A stretch of 64,000 nucleotides of DNA from Afipia sp049747295 (GTDB lineage Bacteria; Pseudomonadota; Alphaproteobacteria; Rhizobiales; Xanthobacteraceae). Below, in pieces: positions 35,358 through 44,039 of this stretch; position 1 is the stretch's first letter; each line of letters starts with the position of its first letter. The DNA is taken from assembly GCF_049747295.1 (NCBI RefSeq), contig NZ_JBMHJM010000001.1:3906001-3970000 (forward strand). The letters run 5' to 3'. The notes below the pieces were generated by a model. It was not told where the DNA came from. It saw nothing but the letters and a program-made list of their open reading frames with translations, and did no database searches. The translations under genes were made by a program, and so were the position numbers.

Positions 35358-36614
35358 ATGCCAGGGTCGAGCACATGTGACGCGGCCAGGGTCGCAGCAA
35401 ACAACGTCGCGCCCAACAACAACACGCAATACAACGGCTGGCGGGCCACCCTGTCGGCGTCCTGCGCCAGCCTTGTGGGCATCGGCCTCGCGCGCTTCGC
35501 GTACACCCCGTTGTTGCCCGCGATCATCGGCGAGCACTGGTTTGCGCCATCTGCCGCTGCCTATCTCGGCGCAGCGAATCTCGCGGGCTATCTTGCAGGT
35601 GCATTGCTCGGGCGACCGCTCGCCGCACGCGTGCCTGCACATATCGCGCTGCGCGGGCTCATGCTGCTCGCGGCGATCGCGTTCTTCGCCTGCGCCGTGC
35701 CTGTCTCGCTGACATGGTTCTTCGTCTGGCGCTTGCTGTCCGGAATTTCCGGCGGCGCGCTGATGGTGCTTGCAGCACCCACTGTCTTGCCTCATGTGCC
35801 GCATCGCCGCCGTGGCGTCGCCAGCGGCGCGATCTTCGCGGGCGTGGGCTTAGGGATTGCTGCGTCAGGGACACTGGTGCCGCTGCTGCTTCGTCAGGGT
35901 CTCACCGAGACATGGGGTGGCCTCGGCGTCTTGTCACTTATTCTGACGATGATCGCGTGGTCGGGCTGGCCGACGGATTCAGCGCCTGCACAGGTCACGC
36001 CTGCCGCGCATTCGCCGCGGCCCTTGCCGGCGGTTCGGCTGCGCGCGCTTTATGTCGAGTATGCGCTCAACGCCGTGGCTCTTGTGCCTCATATGCTCTT
36101 CCTTGTCGATTTCGTGGCGCGCGGTCTCGGCCAAGGGCTCGACAGCGGTGCGCAATACTGGGTGCTATTCGGCCTCGGCGCCATCGTCGGCCCGGTGCTG
36201 AGCGGGCATCTGGCGGATCGGATCGGTTTCCGGTCGGCGTTGCGTTGGGCGTTTATCCTGCAGGCGCTGAGCGTCGTGGTGCCGGTGTTGAGCACGGGGG
36301 CGCCGTCGTTGATCGTCTCCAGCGTCATCGTCGGCGCGTTCACCCCCGGCATCGTGCCGCTCGTGCTGGGCCGCATCCACGAATTGATGCCGCAAGATGT
36401 GTCTGCGCAGAAGACGGCGTGGAGTGCGGCGACGACAGCCTTTGCCTTGCTGCAGGCCGCGGCTGCGTATGGGCTGACATTTGTCTTCGCCGAGAGCGGC
36501 GGCGACTATCACCTGCTGTTCATGATTGGAGCTGCCTCGGCTGTTCTGGCGCTGTGCGTCGACCTTGCGGTCGGCGTCTTTGCCTCGCGCAGAAAATCTC
36601 ACGTGCACAAGTGA
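35358..36614 (+). CDS. YbfB/YjiJ family MFS transporter
   Basis: A 418-residue, 12-helix carrier. After a polar leader (residues 1-25) helix 1 has the family-typical GIGLARFAYTPLLPAII. The motif A-like loop and the GHLADRIGFRSAL loop between the two halves are visible. The start follows GGAGGCAGGA. The YbfB group is poorly characterised; drug or metabolite export is usual. The following NTF2-like gene begins 48 bases later and may be cotranscribed. Confidence 0.9.
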   Translation: MPGSSTCDAARVAANNVAPNNNTQYNGWRATLSASCASLVGIGLARFAYTPLLPAIIGEHWFAPSAAAYLGAANLAGYLAGALLGRPLAARVPAHIALRGLMLLAAIAFFACAVPVSLTWFFVWRLLSGISGGALMVLAAPTVLPHVPHRRRGVASGAIFAGVGLGIAASGTLVPLLLRQGLTETWGGLGVLSLILTMIAWSGWPTDSAPAQVTPAAHSPRPLPAVRLRALYVEYALNAVALVPHMLFLVDFVARGLGQGLDSGAQYWVLFGLGAIVGPVLSGHLADRIGFRSALRWAFILQALSVVVPVLSTGAPSLIVSSVIVGAFTPGIVPLVLGRIHELMPQDVSAQKTAWSAATTAFALLQAAAAYGLTFVFAESGGDYHLLFMIGAASAVLALCVDLAVGVFASRRKSHVHK

Positions 36615-36662
36615 AATCGTGACCCGATCTCCATCGCCTCATTTTATGAAAGGGAAAACCAC

Positions 36663-37142
36663 ATGTCGGTAACTCCAACTGAAATCAGCGGCGCCGAGCG
36701 AATTGAGGATCCCGCAAGTCCGTTGGCCACGCTGAGCGGCTTTTATCGCGCGTTCAATGCGGGCGATCTCGATGGTCTTGCGAACAGTTGGCTGGATGGC
36801 GATGAACCGAGCATGAGCAACCCGATCGGCGGAATCCGTCGCGGCTGGTCCGAGATCCGCGCGGGCTATGCCAAGCTGTTCGGCGGGCCGGCCCGGGTTC
36901 GCGTCGCGTTCCACGATTTCACGTCGCATGGTGACGACCGTGCGCATTTGTTCGTTGGGCGCGAGAAGGGCGTTTGCGAGGCGCCATCCGGAACGCTGGC
37001 CTTGCGCTTCCGCACCACGCGTTGGTTTGTGCGGAAGGACGGCGTGTGGCGGCAGTTGCATCATCACGGTTCGGCCGAGGATCCGGCCCTGCTTGCCGAT
37101 TATCAACGCATCATTTTTGGCGCTCCGCTCGCAGCGCCATGA
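36663..37142 (+). CDS. SnoaL/NTF2-like domain protein
   Basis: A 159-residue protein with the small cone-shaped NTF2 fold used by ketosteroid isomerase-like enzymes. Typical blocks are PLATLSGFYRAFNAGDLDGL (about residues 20-39), a conserved Trp in the NSW segment, and RTTRWFVRKDGVWRQLHHHGS near the C-terminus. These proteins bind small hydrophobic ligands or act as subunits. It follows the MFS gene with a short gap. The function is not assigned. Confidence 0.85.
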   Translation: MSVTPTEISGAERIEDPASPLATLSGFYRAFNAGDLDGLANSWLDGDEPSMSNPIGGIRRGWSEIRAGYAKLFGGPARVRVAFHDFTSHGDDRAHLFVGREKGVCEAPSGTLALRFRTTRWFVRKDGVWRQLHHHGSAEDPALLADYQRIIFGAPLAAP

Positions 37143-37229
37143 TCGACGCGCCTCTTGTGCTACGACGCTCGCGCTCGACATAATTGTTGCTGTCGCGGGC
37201 ATCGTGCGGCTACTGATCGGGGAGGACGC

Positions 37230-37754
37230 TTACTTCTTCTGATAGGCGGTGAAGACGTAATCCTTCGCCGTCACGAGGGTGTGGCAAGCGGCTCCGCAAT
37301 CGCTCCCGGTCCCTTCCGGTGAAAAGGCGTCGGCCGCAGCGTCGTAGTTGAACTGCGCGTATGCCCAATTGTTGGTGTTTGGGAATCTCTTGCTGTCCCT
37401 AACCATGAAATCGACATCGTGCAGGACATCCGGCACGCTCGTTGACGCAGGAGCCTCGGTGCTCTTCTTGAGTTTCCAATGGATCTTCGCAGTCTTGGAG
37501 CCGTCCGGGAAAGGCTTGCCGTTGCCGGGTATGCCGGACTTGTAGGCCTCGATCATCACGGGATTGGCGAGGATCACGGCCATCACATTTTCGGCAAGAC
37601 TGACGGAGACAATTTCCCAGTTCTCGTACCCCCGGAACTCGGAGAAGGCGAGCCCATCAGGCACCTGTACAGTGTACTTATCCTGAGCAGAAATCGCTCT
37701 GCCGGCCAGCATGACTGCAACAACGACTGACAGCAATGACGCAACTCTCAACAT
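37230..37754 (-). CDS. Cytochrome P460 family haem protein
   Basis: A 174-residue exported protein. I chose the second ATG (37754) because GGAGGA abuts the first ATG and sits 6 bases from the second. The signal peptide ends near ISAQD. The body has the P460 pattern (FRGYENWEIVSVS at about 37-49; WAYAQFNYD near the end) and one c-type haem motif, CGAACH, near residue 160. Known P460 enzymes oxidise hydroxylamine to nitrous oxide or NO using a Lys-crosslinked haem; relatives in heterotrophs may detoxify NO or hydroxylamine. It is a single gene. Confidence 0.85.
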   Translation of the reverse strand: MLRVASLLSVVVAVMLAGRAISAQDKYTVQVPDGLAFSEFRGYENWEIVSVSLAENVMAVILANPVMIEAYKSGIPGNGKPFPDGSKTAKIHWKLKKSTEAPASTSVPDVLHDVDFMVRDSKRFPNTNNWAYAQFNYDAAADAFSPEGTGSDCGAACHTLVTAKDYVFTAYQKK

Positions 37755-37946
37755 GCTCATTCCTCCGCCGTGATGTGAAATTGATTAAAATTTCAGTGGC
37801 GCGTGAAAGGCATTCGGCGTGCCGGCGAGTTTCAACTCCTCCGTATAGTTCGTGGGATGTGCACGCATCTGCCGTCACCCGCGACCGATGAAACGCTATC
37901 ATCGGGCGCGGTCGCATACTATCCGTAAGAGTCGGATCGTCGACGT

Positions 37947-38867
37947 CTACCGTTGCGGCGTTCCTTCGGGGACGATGGTGCGGATGATCGAAGCGTCGAG
38001 CTCTTCATAATCGTGAAGGCCAATGGTGTCGTAGAGTTCGGCGCGCGTCTGCATCTCATCGATCATCCTGTGCGTGCCGCCGTCACGCGCGATGGCCGCG
38101 TAAAGTTTCTGCTGCGCTTTGTTTGCAACCCGCAAGGCTGAGACCGGCCAGATCACCATCCTGTAGCCCATGTCCCGAAATTCCCGGGCGGTGAAGAATG
38201 GTGTCTTGCCGAACTCGGTCATGTTGGCAAGAAGAGGAACGCCCGGCATGCGTGCGGCAAAAGCGCGGAACATGTCGGCCGTATTCAGCGCTTCGGGGAA
38301 GATCGCATCGGCGCCGGCTTGCATGTAGAGCTTGGCGCGCGCGACCGCTGCATCGAGCCCTTCGCCGGCAGCGGCATCGGTTCGTGCGACGATCACCAGA
38401 TCGCGGCGGGCTTTCGCCGCAGCCGCGACCTTTGCAGCCATATCATGCGCGTCCGCGAGCTTCTTGCCGTTGAGGTGTCCGCATTTCTTCGGAAGCAGTT
38501 GATCCTCGAGGTGGACGGCGCCTGCACCCGCATCCTCAAACACGCGGACCATGTGCATGACGTTGAGCGCTTCGCCATAACCGGTATCGCCGTCGACCAG
38601 CAATGGTAGCTGCGATGCGCGGACGATCTGGCGAACAAAGAACGCGACTTCATCGACGGTGATGATGCCGAGATCCGGCAGGCCCATAGATGCCGTCATC
38701 GCGGCGCCCGACAGGTAAAGGGCCTTGAAGCCTGCAGCCTTCGCCTGCAGTGCGGCCATTCCATTATGACTCCCGGGCAATTGCAGAATGCCCGGCTCTT
38801 TCAGCAGTGTCCGAAAGCGCCGTCCTGCGCTCTCAGTTGGAAGATTTTCGGCAACGAGATAAGGCAT
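37947..38867 (-). CDS. prpB: Methylisocitrate lyase
   Basis: A 306-residue lyase of the isocitrate lyase/PEP mutase superfamily that splits 2-methylisocitrate to pyruvate and succinate. The nucleophilic cysteine lies in PKKCGHLNGKKL (about residue 127), the metal-binding region is VDGDTGYG, and the N-terminal block is PGSHNGMAALQAKAAGF. It is the last gene of the prpD-prpC-prpB operon, 10 bases after prpC. The operon detoxifies and uses propionyl-CoA from odd-chain acids and branched substrates. Confidence 0.95.
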   Translation of the reverse strand: MPYLVAENLPTESAGRRFRTLLKEPGILQLPGSHNGMAALQAKAAGFKALYLSGAAMTASMGLPDLGIITVDEVAFFVRQIVRASQLPLLVDGDTGYGEALNVMHMVRVFEDAGAGAVHLEDQLLPKKCGHLNGKKLADAHDMAAKVAAAAKARRDLVIVARTDAAAGEGLDAAVARAKLYMQAGADAIFPEALNTADMFRAFAARMPGVPLLANMTEFGKTPFFTAREFRDMGYRMVIWPVSALRVANKAQQKLYAAIARDGGTHRMIDEMQTRAELYDTIGLHDYEELDASIIRTIVPEGTPQR

Positions 38868-38877
38868 GCTGATGTCC

Positions 38878-40065
38878 TCATGCAGCCCGAACGGGAGAGG
38901 GCGATTTGCCTCGCTCTCCGAGCGGGACGAAGGTCAGATTCTCCGGGCCGACATAATTGGCCGATGGACGAATGATCTTGTTGTCCATGCGTTGTTCGAT
39001 CACATGCGCGGTCCAGCCGGACGTGCGCGAGATCACGAACAGCGGCGTAAACATCGCCGTCGGAACGCTCATGGCATGGTAAGACACTGCACTGAACCAA
39101 TCGAGGTTGGCAAACATCCTCTTGCTCTCGGCCATGACGGCCTCGATACGGTCTGCGATCTCGAACATCTTCATCGATCCGCGCTCCCGCGACAGGCGGC
39201 GCGCGACGTCCTTGATCACCTTGTTGCGCGGATCAGCGATCGTATAGACAGGATGACCGAAGCCGATGATCACCTCCTTGGCTGCGATCCGGCGGAGAAT
39301 GTCCTGTTGTGCGTCATCGGCGTCGGCGTAGCGCTTCTGGATTTCGAACGCGACTTCATTGGCGCCGCCGTGCTTTGGGCCGCGCAGCGCCCCGATGGCG
39401 CCTGCGATGGCGGAATACATGTCGGACCCGGTTCCTGCGATCGAGCGTGCCGTGAAGGTCGAGGCGTTGAACTCGTGCTCGGCGTAGAGGATTAGCGAGG
39501 TGTGCATCGCGCGTTCGTGAGACGCGGACGGTGCGTGGCCGTGAAGCAGATGGAGGAAGTGTCCACCGATGGACTCATCATCCGTTTCCACCTCGATCCG
39601 GCGGCCATGATGGGCGAAGTGGTGCCAATACAGCAGCATCGAGCCCAATGAGGCCATCAGCCGGTCGGCAATGTCGCGCGCGCCGGGATGATTGTGATCA
39701 TGTGCTTCTGGAAGAACGCAGCCAAGGGTCGAGACGCCGCTGCGCATGACATCCATCGGATGCGCTGCCGCCGGCAGCGCTTCCAGGGCGGCTCGTACCG
39801 CGCTGGGCAATCCGCGAAGAGATTTAAGTTTGGCCTTATAAGCTGCGAGCTCCGCAGCCGTCGGCAAGGTGCCGTGCACCAGAAGGTGTGCGATCTCCTC
39901 GAATTCGCAAGTTTCGGCGACATCAAGGATGTCGTAACCGCGATAGTGCAGGTCATTGCCGCTACGCCCGACCGTGCACAGCGCCGTGTTGCCCGCGACA
40001 ACGCCGGACAACGCAACGGACTTTTTCGGTGCGGGCTTCGTCGCTTGCGTGGTTTCGTGAGCCAT
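38878..40065 (-). CDS. prpC: 2-methylcitrate synthase
   Basis: A 395-residue citrate-synthase fold enzyme that condenses propionyl-CoA with oxaloacetate. Visible are the GNTALCTVGRSGNDLHYRGY N-terminus, the catalytic-histidine region (GGANEVAFE then IGFGHPVY) and the CoA-site end (TPLFVISRTSGWTAHVIEQR). It lies 11 bases after prpD and 10 bases before prpB. Assignment as methylcitrate rather than citrate synthase rests on the operon, since the two are hard to separate by motif. Confidence 0.95.
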   Translation of the reverse strand: MAHETTQATKPAPKKSVALSGVVAGNTALCTVGRSGNDLHYRGYDILDVAETCEFEEIAHLLVHGTLPTAAELAAYKAKLKSLRGLPSAVRAALEALPAAAHPMDVMRSGVSTLGCVLPEAHDHNHPGARDIADRLMASLGSMLLYWHHFAHHGRRIEVETDDESIGGHFLHLLHGHAPSASHERAMHTSLILYAEHEFNASTFTARSIAGTGSDMYSAIAGAIGALRGPKHGGANEVAFEIQKRYADADDAQQDILRRIAAKEVIIGFGHPVYTIADPRNKVIKDVARRLSRERGSMKMFEIADRIEAVMAESKRMFANLDWFSAVSYHAMSVPTAMFTPLFVISRTSGWTAHVIEQRMDNKIIRPSANYVGPENLTFVPLGERGKSPSPVRAA

Positions 40066-40076
40066 GACGTTCTCCC

Positions 40077-41621
40077 TTATTCAGCCGCGACGGATGTGCC
40101 GTGACGTGAAGCCGGCCAATCGAAGATGCCGTGCGTGGCGTGGCTGCCGAGTTGCTTGGTGTTCACGGTGAAGGTGAGTTCGGTGAGTTCGCCCGCTTTC
40201 AGCGACGTCAGCCGCCCGACGGTCGCAATGAAGCGATCCTGCTCCGACGGAGCGATGATGCCGTTCGACAATGTGCGGAATTTCTTGACGTAGTCCGGTC
40301 GCTTGAAGGGACGGGCGCCAAGCGGATGGGCGTCCGCCACTGCGAGTTCATCGCTGATCGTCGAGCCGCCCTTGAGTGTTACAATGACACGGCCGCCGAA
40401 TGCTTTTTCTCTTGGATCGTGGCTGTGATAGCGGCGCGTCCATTCCGGATCTTCGACGGTGGAAATCTTGTTCCACAGCGCCACAGTACTCGCACGGTTG
40501 GCGCGCTCCGGCGCATAGGACTTTTCGTGGTGCCAGCCACCGTCTTCCAGCGCGACGGCAAAGATGTACATGATGGAGTGATCGAGGGTTTCGCGGCTTG
40601 CCTTCGGGTCCATCTTCTGCGGATCGTTGGCGCCGGTGCCGATCACATAATGTGTGTGATGGCTGGTGTGGATCACGATGCTCTCGACCTTCGACAAATC
40701 GCCGATCTTCGGTCCCATGCGGCGCGCAAGGTCGATCAGCGCCTGGCTCTGATATTCCGCCGAGTGTTCCTTGGTGTAAGTGTCGAGAATGGCGCGCTTG
40801 GGCTCGCCCTGTTCAGGCAGCGGGACGGCATATTGCGCTTTCGGTCCCGACAGCAGCCAGGCGATGAAGCCGTCTTCGCCCTCCCAGGCAGGCGAGGGCG
40901 CGCCTTCGCCGCGCATCACGCGATCGACGGCTTCCACGGCCATCTTGCCCGCAAACGCCGGTGCGTAAGCCTTCCAGCTTGAAATCTCGCCTTTGCGCGA
41001 CTGTCGCGTGGTGGTGGTGACATGCAGCGCCTGTTGCACTGCTTGATAGATCATCTCGGTCGGGAGACTGAGCAGTGTGCCGATGCCCGCCGCCGCAGAC
41101 GGTCCGAGATGCGCGATGTGATCGATCTTGTGCTCGTGCAGGCAGATCCCTTTCACGAGATTGACCTGAATCTCGTATCCGGTCGCAAGGCCACGGACCA
41201 GCGCGGCGCCGTCAAGGCCGCAATGCTGCGCCACCGCGAGAATGGGTGGAATATTGTCGCCGGGATGCGAATAGTCGGCGGCAAGGAATGTGTCGTGGAA
41301 ATCGAGTTCGCGGACGGCGACACCGTTGGCCCAGGCAGCCCACTCCGGCGAGATGCACTCGGATGCGGTGAGGCCAAACACGGTCGCGCCGGGCTGGAAC
41401 GGATGCGCCAGCGCCTGCGCACGCGCGCTTCGCACCGGCCGACGCGCGAGTGACGCTGCCGCCACTGCGGCATTGTCGATGATGCGGTTGCCGATCATCT
41501 CGACCACATCCGCGTCCACCGCGACCGGATCGGCTGAGACTTCGGCAATCTTCCATGCGAGGTGGTCAGCGCGCTGAAGTTTCTCTGCGGATTTGTAAGT
41601 GCGGACGGCGTGCTGCTTCAC
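40077..41621 (-). CDS. prpD: 2-methylcitrate dehydratase
   Basis: A 514-residue MmgE/PrpD-family protein, the typical length for PrpD and with no leader peptide (contrast the protein at 24678-26147). Blocks EMIGNRIIDNAAVAAASL, HDTFLAADYSHPGDNIPP and the C-terminal VGRLTSLKAGELTELTF are present. It turns 2-methylcitrate into 2-methyl-cis-aconitate or its equivalent. It is the first gene of the operon, facing the prpR gene across 246 bases that contain the presumed operator boxes. Confidence 0.95.
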   Translation of the reverse strand: MKQHAVRTYKSAEKLQRADHLAWKIAEVSADPVAVDADVVEMIGNRIIDNAAVAAASLARRPVRSARAQALAHPFQPGATVFGLTASECISPEWAAWANGVAVRELDFHDTFLAADYSHPGDNIPPILAVAQHCGLDGAALVRGLATGYEIQVNLVKGICLHEHKIDHIAHLGPSAAAGIGTLLSLPTEMIYQAVQQALHVTTTTRQSRKGEISSWKAYAPAFAGKMAVEAVDRVMRGEGAPSPAWEGEDGFIAWLLSGPKAQYAVPLPEQGEPKRAILDTYTKEHSAEYQSQALIDLARRMGPKIGDLSKVESIVIHTSHHTHYVIGTGANDPQKMDPKASRETLDHSIMYIFAVALEDGGWHHEKSYAPERANRASTVALWNKISTVEDPEWTRRYHSHDPREKAFGGRVIVTLKGGSTISDELAVADAHPLGARPFKRPDYVKKFRTLSNGIIAPSEQDRFIATVGRLTSLKAGELTELTFTVNTKQLGSHATHGIFDWPASRHGTSVAAE

Positions 41622-41751
41622 GATGAGGCTTCCTTATCGGCTTATGCGGTTGGGCACTTGGGCGGACAGCGTGTCTCTGGCGGCGTGCGCTCGAGTTGGA
41701 ACGCAGTTAAAGGCGTGTGACCCGGCCCCAAGCGTCTTGTCATTTCGTCAG

Positions 41752-41853
41752 AACTTCGCAATATCCGCATGAGCAACAGCTTGAAAATGGCTGAAATAGT
41801 GGATTTTTGCGAAGGGCTTCCAGTCGAATTGCAAAGTCTGCGAAGTTTGCAAA
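41752..41853. promoter_or_regulatory. Cluster of TTTGCAAA-like boxes between prpD and prpR
   Basis: Five related short boxes lie in about 100 bases: ACTTCGCAA (41753-41761), TTTTTGCGAAG (41804-41814), ATTGCAAAG (41828-41836), CTGCGAAG (41839-41846) and the palindrome TTTGCAAA (41846-41853). The last one is 14 bases before the prpR start, so repression of prpR itself is likely. Mycobacterial and corynebacterial relatives of this regulator (PrpR/RamB) are known to bind TTTGCAAA-type sites; assignment here is by similarity of motif and place. Confidence 0.55.
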
Positions 41854-41867
41854 GCCGGAGAGAGCCG

Positions 41868-43298
41868 ATGAAAAAGACCTTCATGGGTGTCCGCTTGAAG
41901 CGCCTGCGGGAGGAGCGGCGACTGACGCAGGCGGCGCTCGCGGCCAAACTCAACATCTCGCTCAGCTATCTCAATCAACTCGAGAACAATCAGCGTCCGT
42001 TGACACTGCCGGTGCTGCTTGCGTTGAACGCAGCGTTCGGCCTCGACGTGCAGTCGTTCTCGGAAGACGACGAGGCGCGGCTCGTTTCGGATCTGCGCGA
42101 TGCGCTGGCCGATCCCGGATTGGGTGAAACGATTTCAACCGCCGAAATCCGCGAACTTGCCATCAACATGCCGGCGGTCGGGCGCGCTCTGCTCGTCCTG
42201 CATCGCAAATATCGCTTCACGTCCGAGCAAGTGGCGAGCCTTGCCGCAAGGCTGGGAGAGGATCGCCAGGCGGAAACCGTCACGCTGCCTTCGACGCCTT
42301 ATGAGGAGGTTCGCGACTTCTTCTATGCGAGCCACAACTATTTCGACGCACTCGATGAAGCTGCGGAGGCGCTATCGACAAAGCTAGGCCTTGTGCCGGA
42401 AGCGATGGTTTCCACTCTTGCCGGTCATCTTGCGCGCGAGCACGGTGTGACGTTGGTGATGGAGGAAGCCTCCGCCGACGTACAGCGCCGGTTCGACAAG
42501 ACGCTCAAGGTGCTGCGGCTGTCGCCGCGTCTGCGGCCCGGCCAGCAGGCGTTTCAACTGGCGACCCAGGTGGCGATGCTGGGTTTCGAGCGTGAGTTGC
42601 GCGAGCTGGTGGATGCCGCGCGCTTCAGCAACGCGGAGACGGAAGGCCTGGCGCGCATTGGTCTCGCCAACTATTTCGCCGGTGCGCTCATCATGCCTTA
42701 TCGCAGGTTTCTCGCATCCGCCGAACGTGTGCGTTACGACATCGAGCTTCTCGGCCAGGAGTATCAAGTCGGCTTCGAGACTGTGTGCCACCGCCTGAGC
42801 ACGCTGCAGCGGAATTCGGAGCGTGGCATCCCGTTCTTCTTCATTCGGGTGGACCGCGCCGGAAACATCTCGAAGCGTCAATCGGCCACTGACTTCCACT
42901 TCTCGCGCGTCGGCGGAACGTGCCCGCTGTGGAATGTCTATGAGGCATTCGCGAGCCCGGGCAAGATTCTTACGCAATTGGCGCAGATGCCGGATGGACG
43001 CACCTATCTCTGGATTGCCCGAACCGTCTCGCATCATCGCGGCGGCTATGGCTCGGCGGGCAAAACGTTTGCCGTCGCGCTTGGCTGCGACGTCCGTCAC
43101 GCCGAGCGGATCGTCTATTCGCGCGGGCTCGATCTCAAGAGTCCCGACAGTCCGACGCCGATCGGCCTCGGATGCAAAGTATGCGAACGGTTTGAATGCT
43201 CGCAGCGCGCGTTTCCGCCGATCGGACGAACGCTTCAGGTGGATGAGACGCTGTCACGCTTTGCCCCGTACACGGCAGCGCGGGCGGCGGAGACGTGA
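41868..43298 (+). CDS. prpR: Short-chain fatty acyl regulator, XRE-DUF2083 family (PrpR/RamB/ScfR-like)
   Basis: A 476-residue regulator of the methylcitrate operon. The start at 41868 follows GGAGAGAG. Residues 5-62 are an XRE helix-turn-helix (LKRLREERRLTQAALAAKL, SYLNQLENNQRPLT). The middle has an IrrE-like domain without the HExxH zinc site (ANYFAGALIMPY instead), and the C-terminal DUF2083 region has clustered cysteines (GTCPLW, GCDVRH, CKVCERFEC). In mycobacteria these cysteines have been reported to hold an Fe-S cluster and the regulator senses propionyl-CoA-type metabolites. It is divergent from prpDCB. Confidence 0.9.
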   Translation: MKKTFMGVRLKRLREERRLTQAALAAKLNISLSYLNQLENNQRPLTLPVLLALNAAFGLDVQSFSEDDEARLVSDLRDALADPGLGETISTAEIRELAINMPAVGRALLVLHRKYRFTSEQVASLAARLGEDRQAETVTLPSTPYEEVRDFFYASHNYFDALDEAAEALSTKLGLVPEAMVSTLAGHLAREHGVTLVMEEASADVQRRFDKTLKVLRLSPRLRPGQQAFQLATQVAMLGFERELRELVDAARFSNAETEGLARIGLANYFAGALIMPYRRFLASAERVRYDIELLGQEYQVGFETVCHRLSTLQRNSERGIPFFFIRVDRAGNISKRQSATDFHFSRVGGTCPLWNVYEAFASPGKILTQLAQMPDGRTYLWIARTVSHHRGGYGSAGKTFAVALGCDVRHAERIVYSRGLDLKSPDSPTPIGLGCKVCERFECSQRAFPPIGRTLQVDETLSRFAPYTAARAAET

Positions 43299-43454
43299 AG
43301 TCGCGATCTGCCTGATGGTGCGATGATTATAGATTTATCGTTCGATCACGTTAACCCGATCGAAATGATAAGCATTGGCCGCACTGAAGAGCGCTTTCTC
43401 TGCCAAGGAACGAACATCGTCGCGGAGTATTTTCTCCGCAGGCAGGGACTTGGA

Positions 43455-43658
43455 ATGCAAGACTACAAGATCAAACGAGCCGGTAACGAGTTTGTCGTCT
43501 ATGTCGGTGACAGCCAAGTTCTCAAGTGCGCGAGCCGGCGTGAAGCGGAACATGCAATTCGCAATGCCAGCGGTGACGCGGCGCGTCGCTGGTATGTGCC
43601 GCCAGGTCTCGTGCGCGCGTTGAATTACTTCCGCAACGCGTCCCGCGATACAGACTAG
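43455..43658 (+). CDS. Small hypothetical protein (67 aa)
   Basis: The frame is open from 43323, but the internal ATG at 43455 has AGGGACTTGGA before it and gives a compact protein: MQDYKIKRAGNEFVVYVGDS, then QVLKCASRREAEHAIRNA. The short beta-beta-beta-alpha pattern ending in an Ala-rich helix resembles DUF2188-like small proteins of rhizobia, but I am not sure. It has no signal peptide and stands alone between prpR and the porin gene. Confidence 0.55.
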   Translation: MQDYKIKRAGNEFVVYVGDSQVLKCASRREAEHAIRNASGDAARRWYVPPGLVRALNYFRNASRDTD

Positions 43659-43680
43659 GGTACATCCTCATAAATTGACT

Positions 43681-43765
43681 GTGATTGGCACCGCGTGATC
43701 GATGCCCGCGCCGTGATGTCCGCCTTGGAATATTTGCCCGGTGATATCTGCCCTGTGATGCCTGC
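43681..43765 (+). repeat. Five degenerate GTGAT-N(2-4)-(C/T)GCC units in a 381-base intergenic region
   Basis: The gap 43659-44039 precedes the porin gene. In it GTGAT recurs at 43681, 43695, 43713, 43741 and 43755, each followed within a few bases by a GCC or GC. The spacings are 14, 18, 28 and 14, so mostly multiples of 14. This may be a multi-site operator for the porin gene about 275 bases downstream or a small decayed tandem repeat. The rest of the gap shows nothing that I can support. Confidence 0.4.
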
Positions 43766-44039
43766 ATAGCCATCGCGCCGAAGCGACGCGATGAGGAGCG
43801 GTTTATCGAACAACCTCAAACTGGGCAATTATCTTCCCGGTGAGACGTCCTTCATAGCAGGACTGCACTGGTGGAATGCTCGGAAGAGCAGGGCGAAGTG
43901 CCTCGCTACACGGCAGATGGTTGTGAATTGATCGTAGTGCGATGTTGTATCGGGGCCACGCTTCGCTATCAAATCATTTTCGTCACCAGCGTGTCACGTC
44001 CAGATGTTTGCTAAGAGCACACACCCGTTAGGAGCCACT

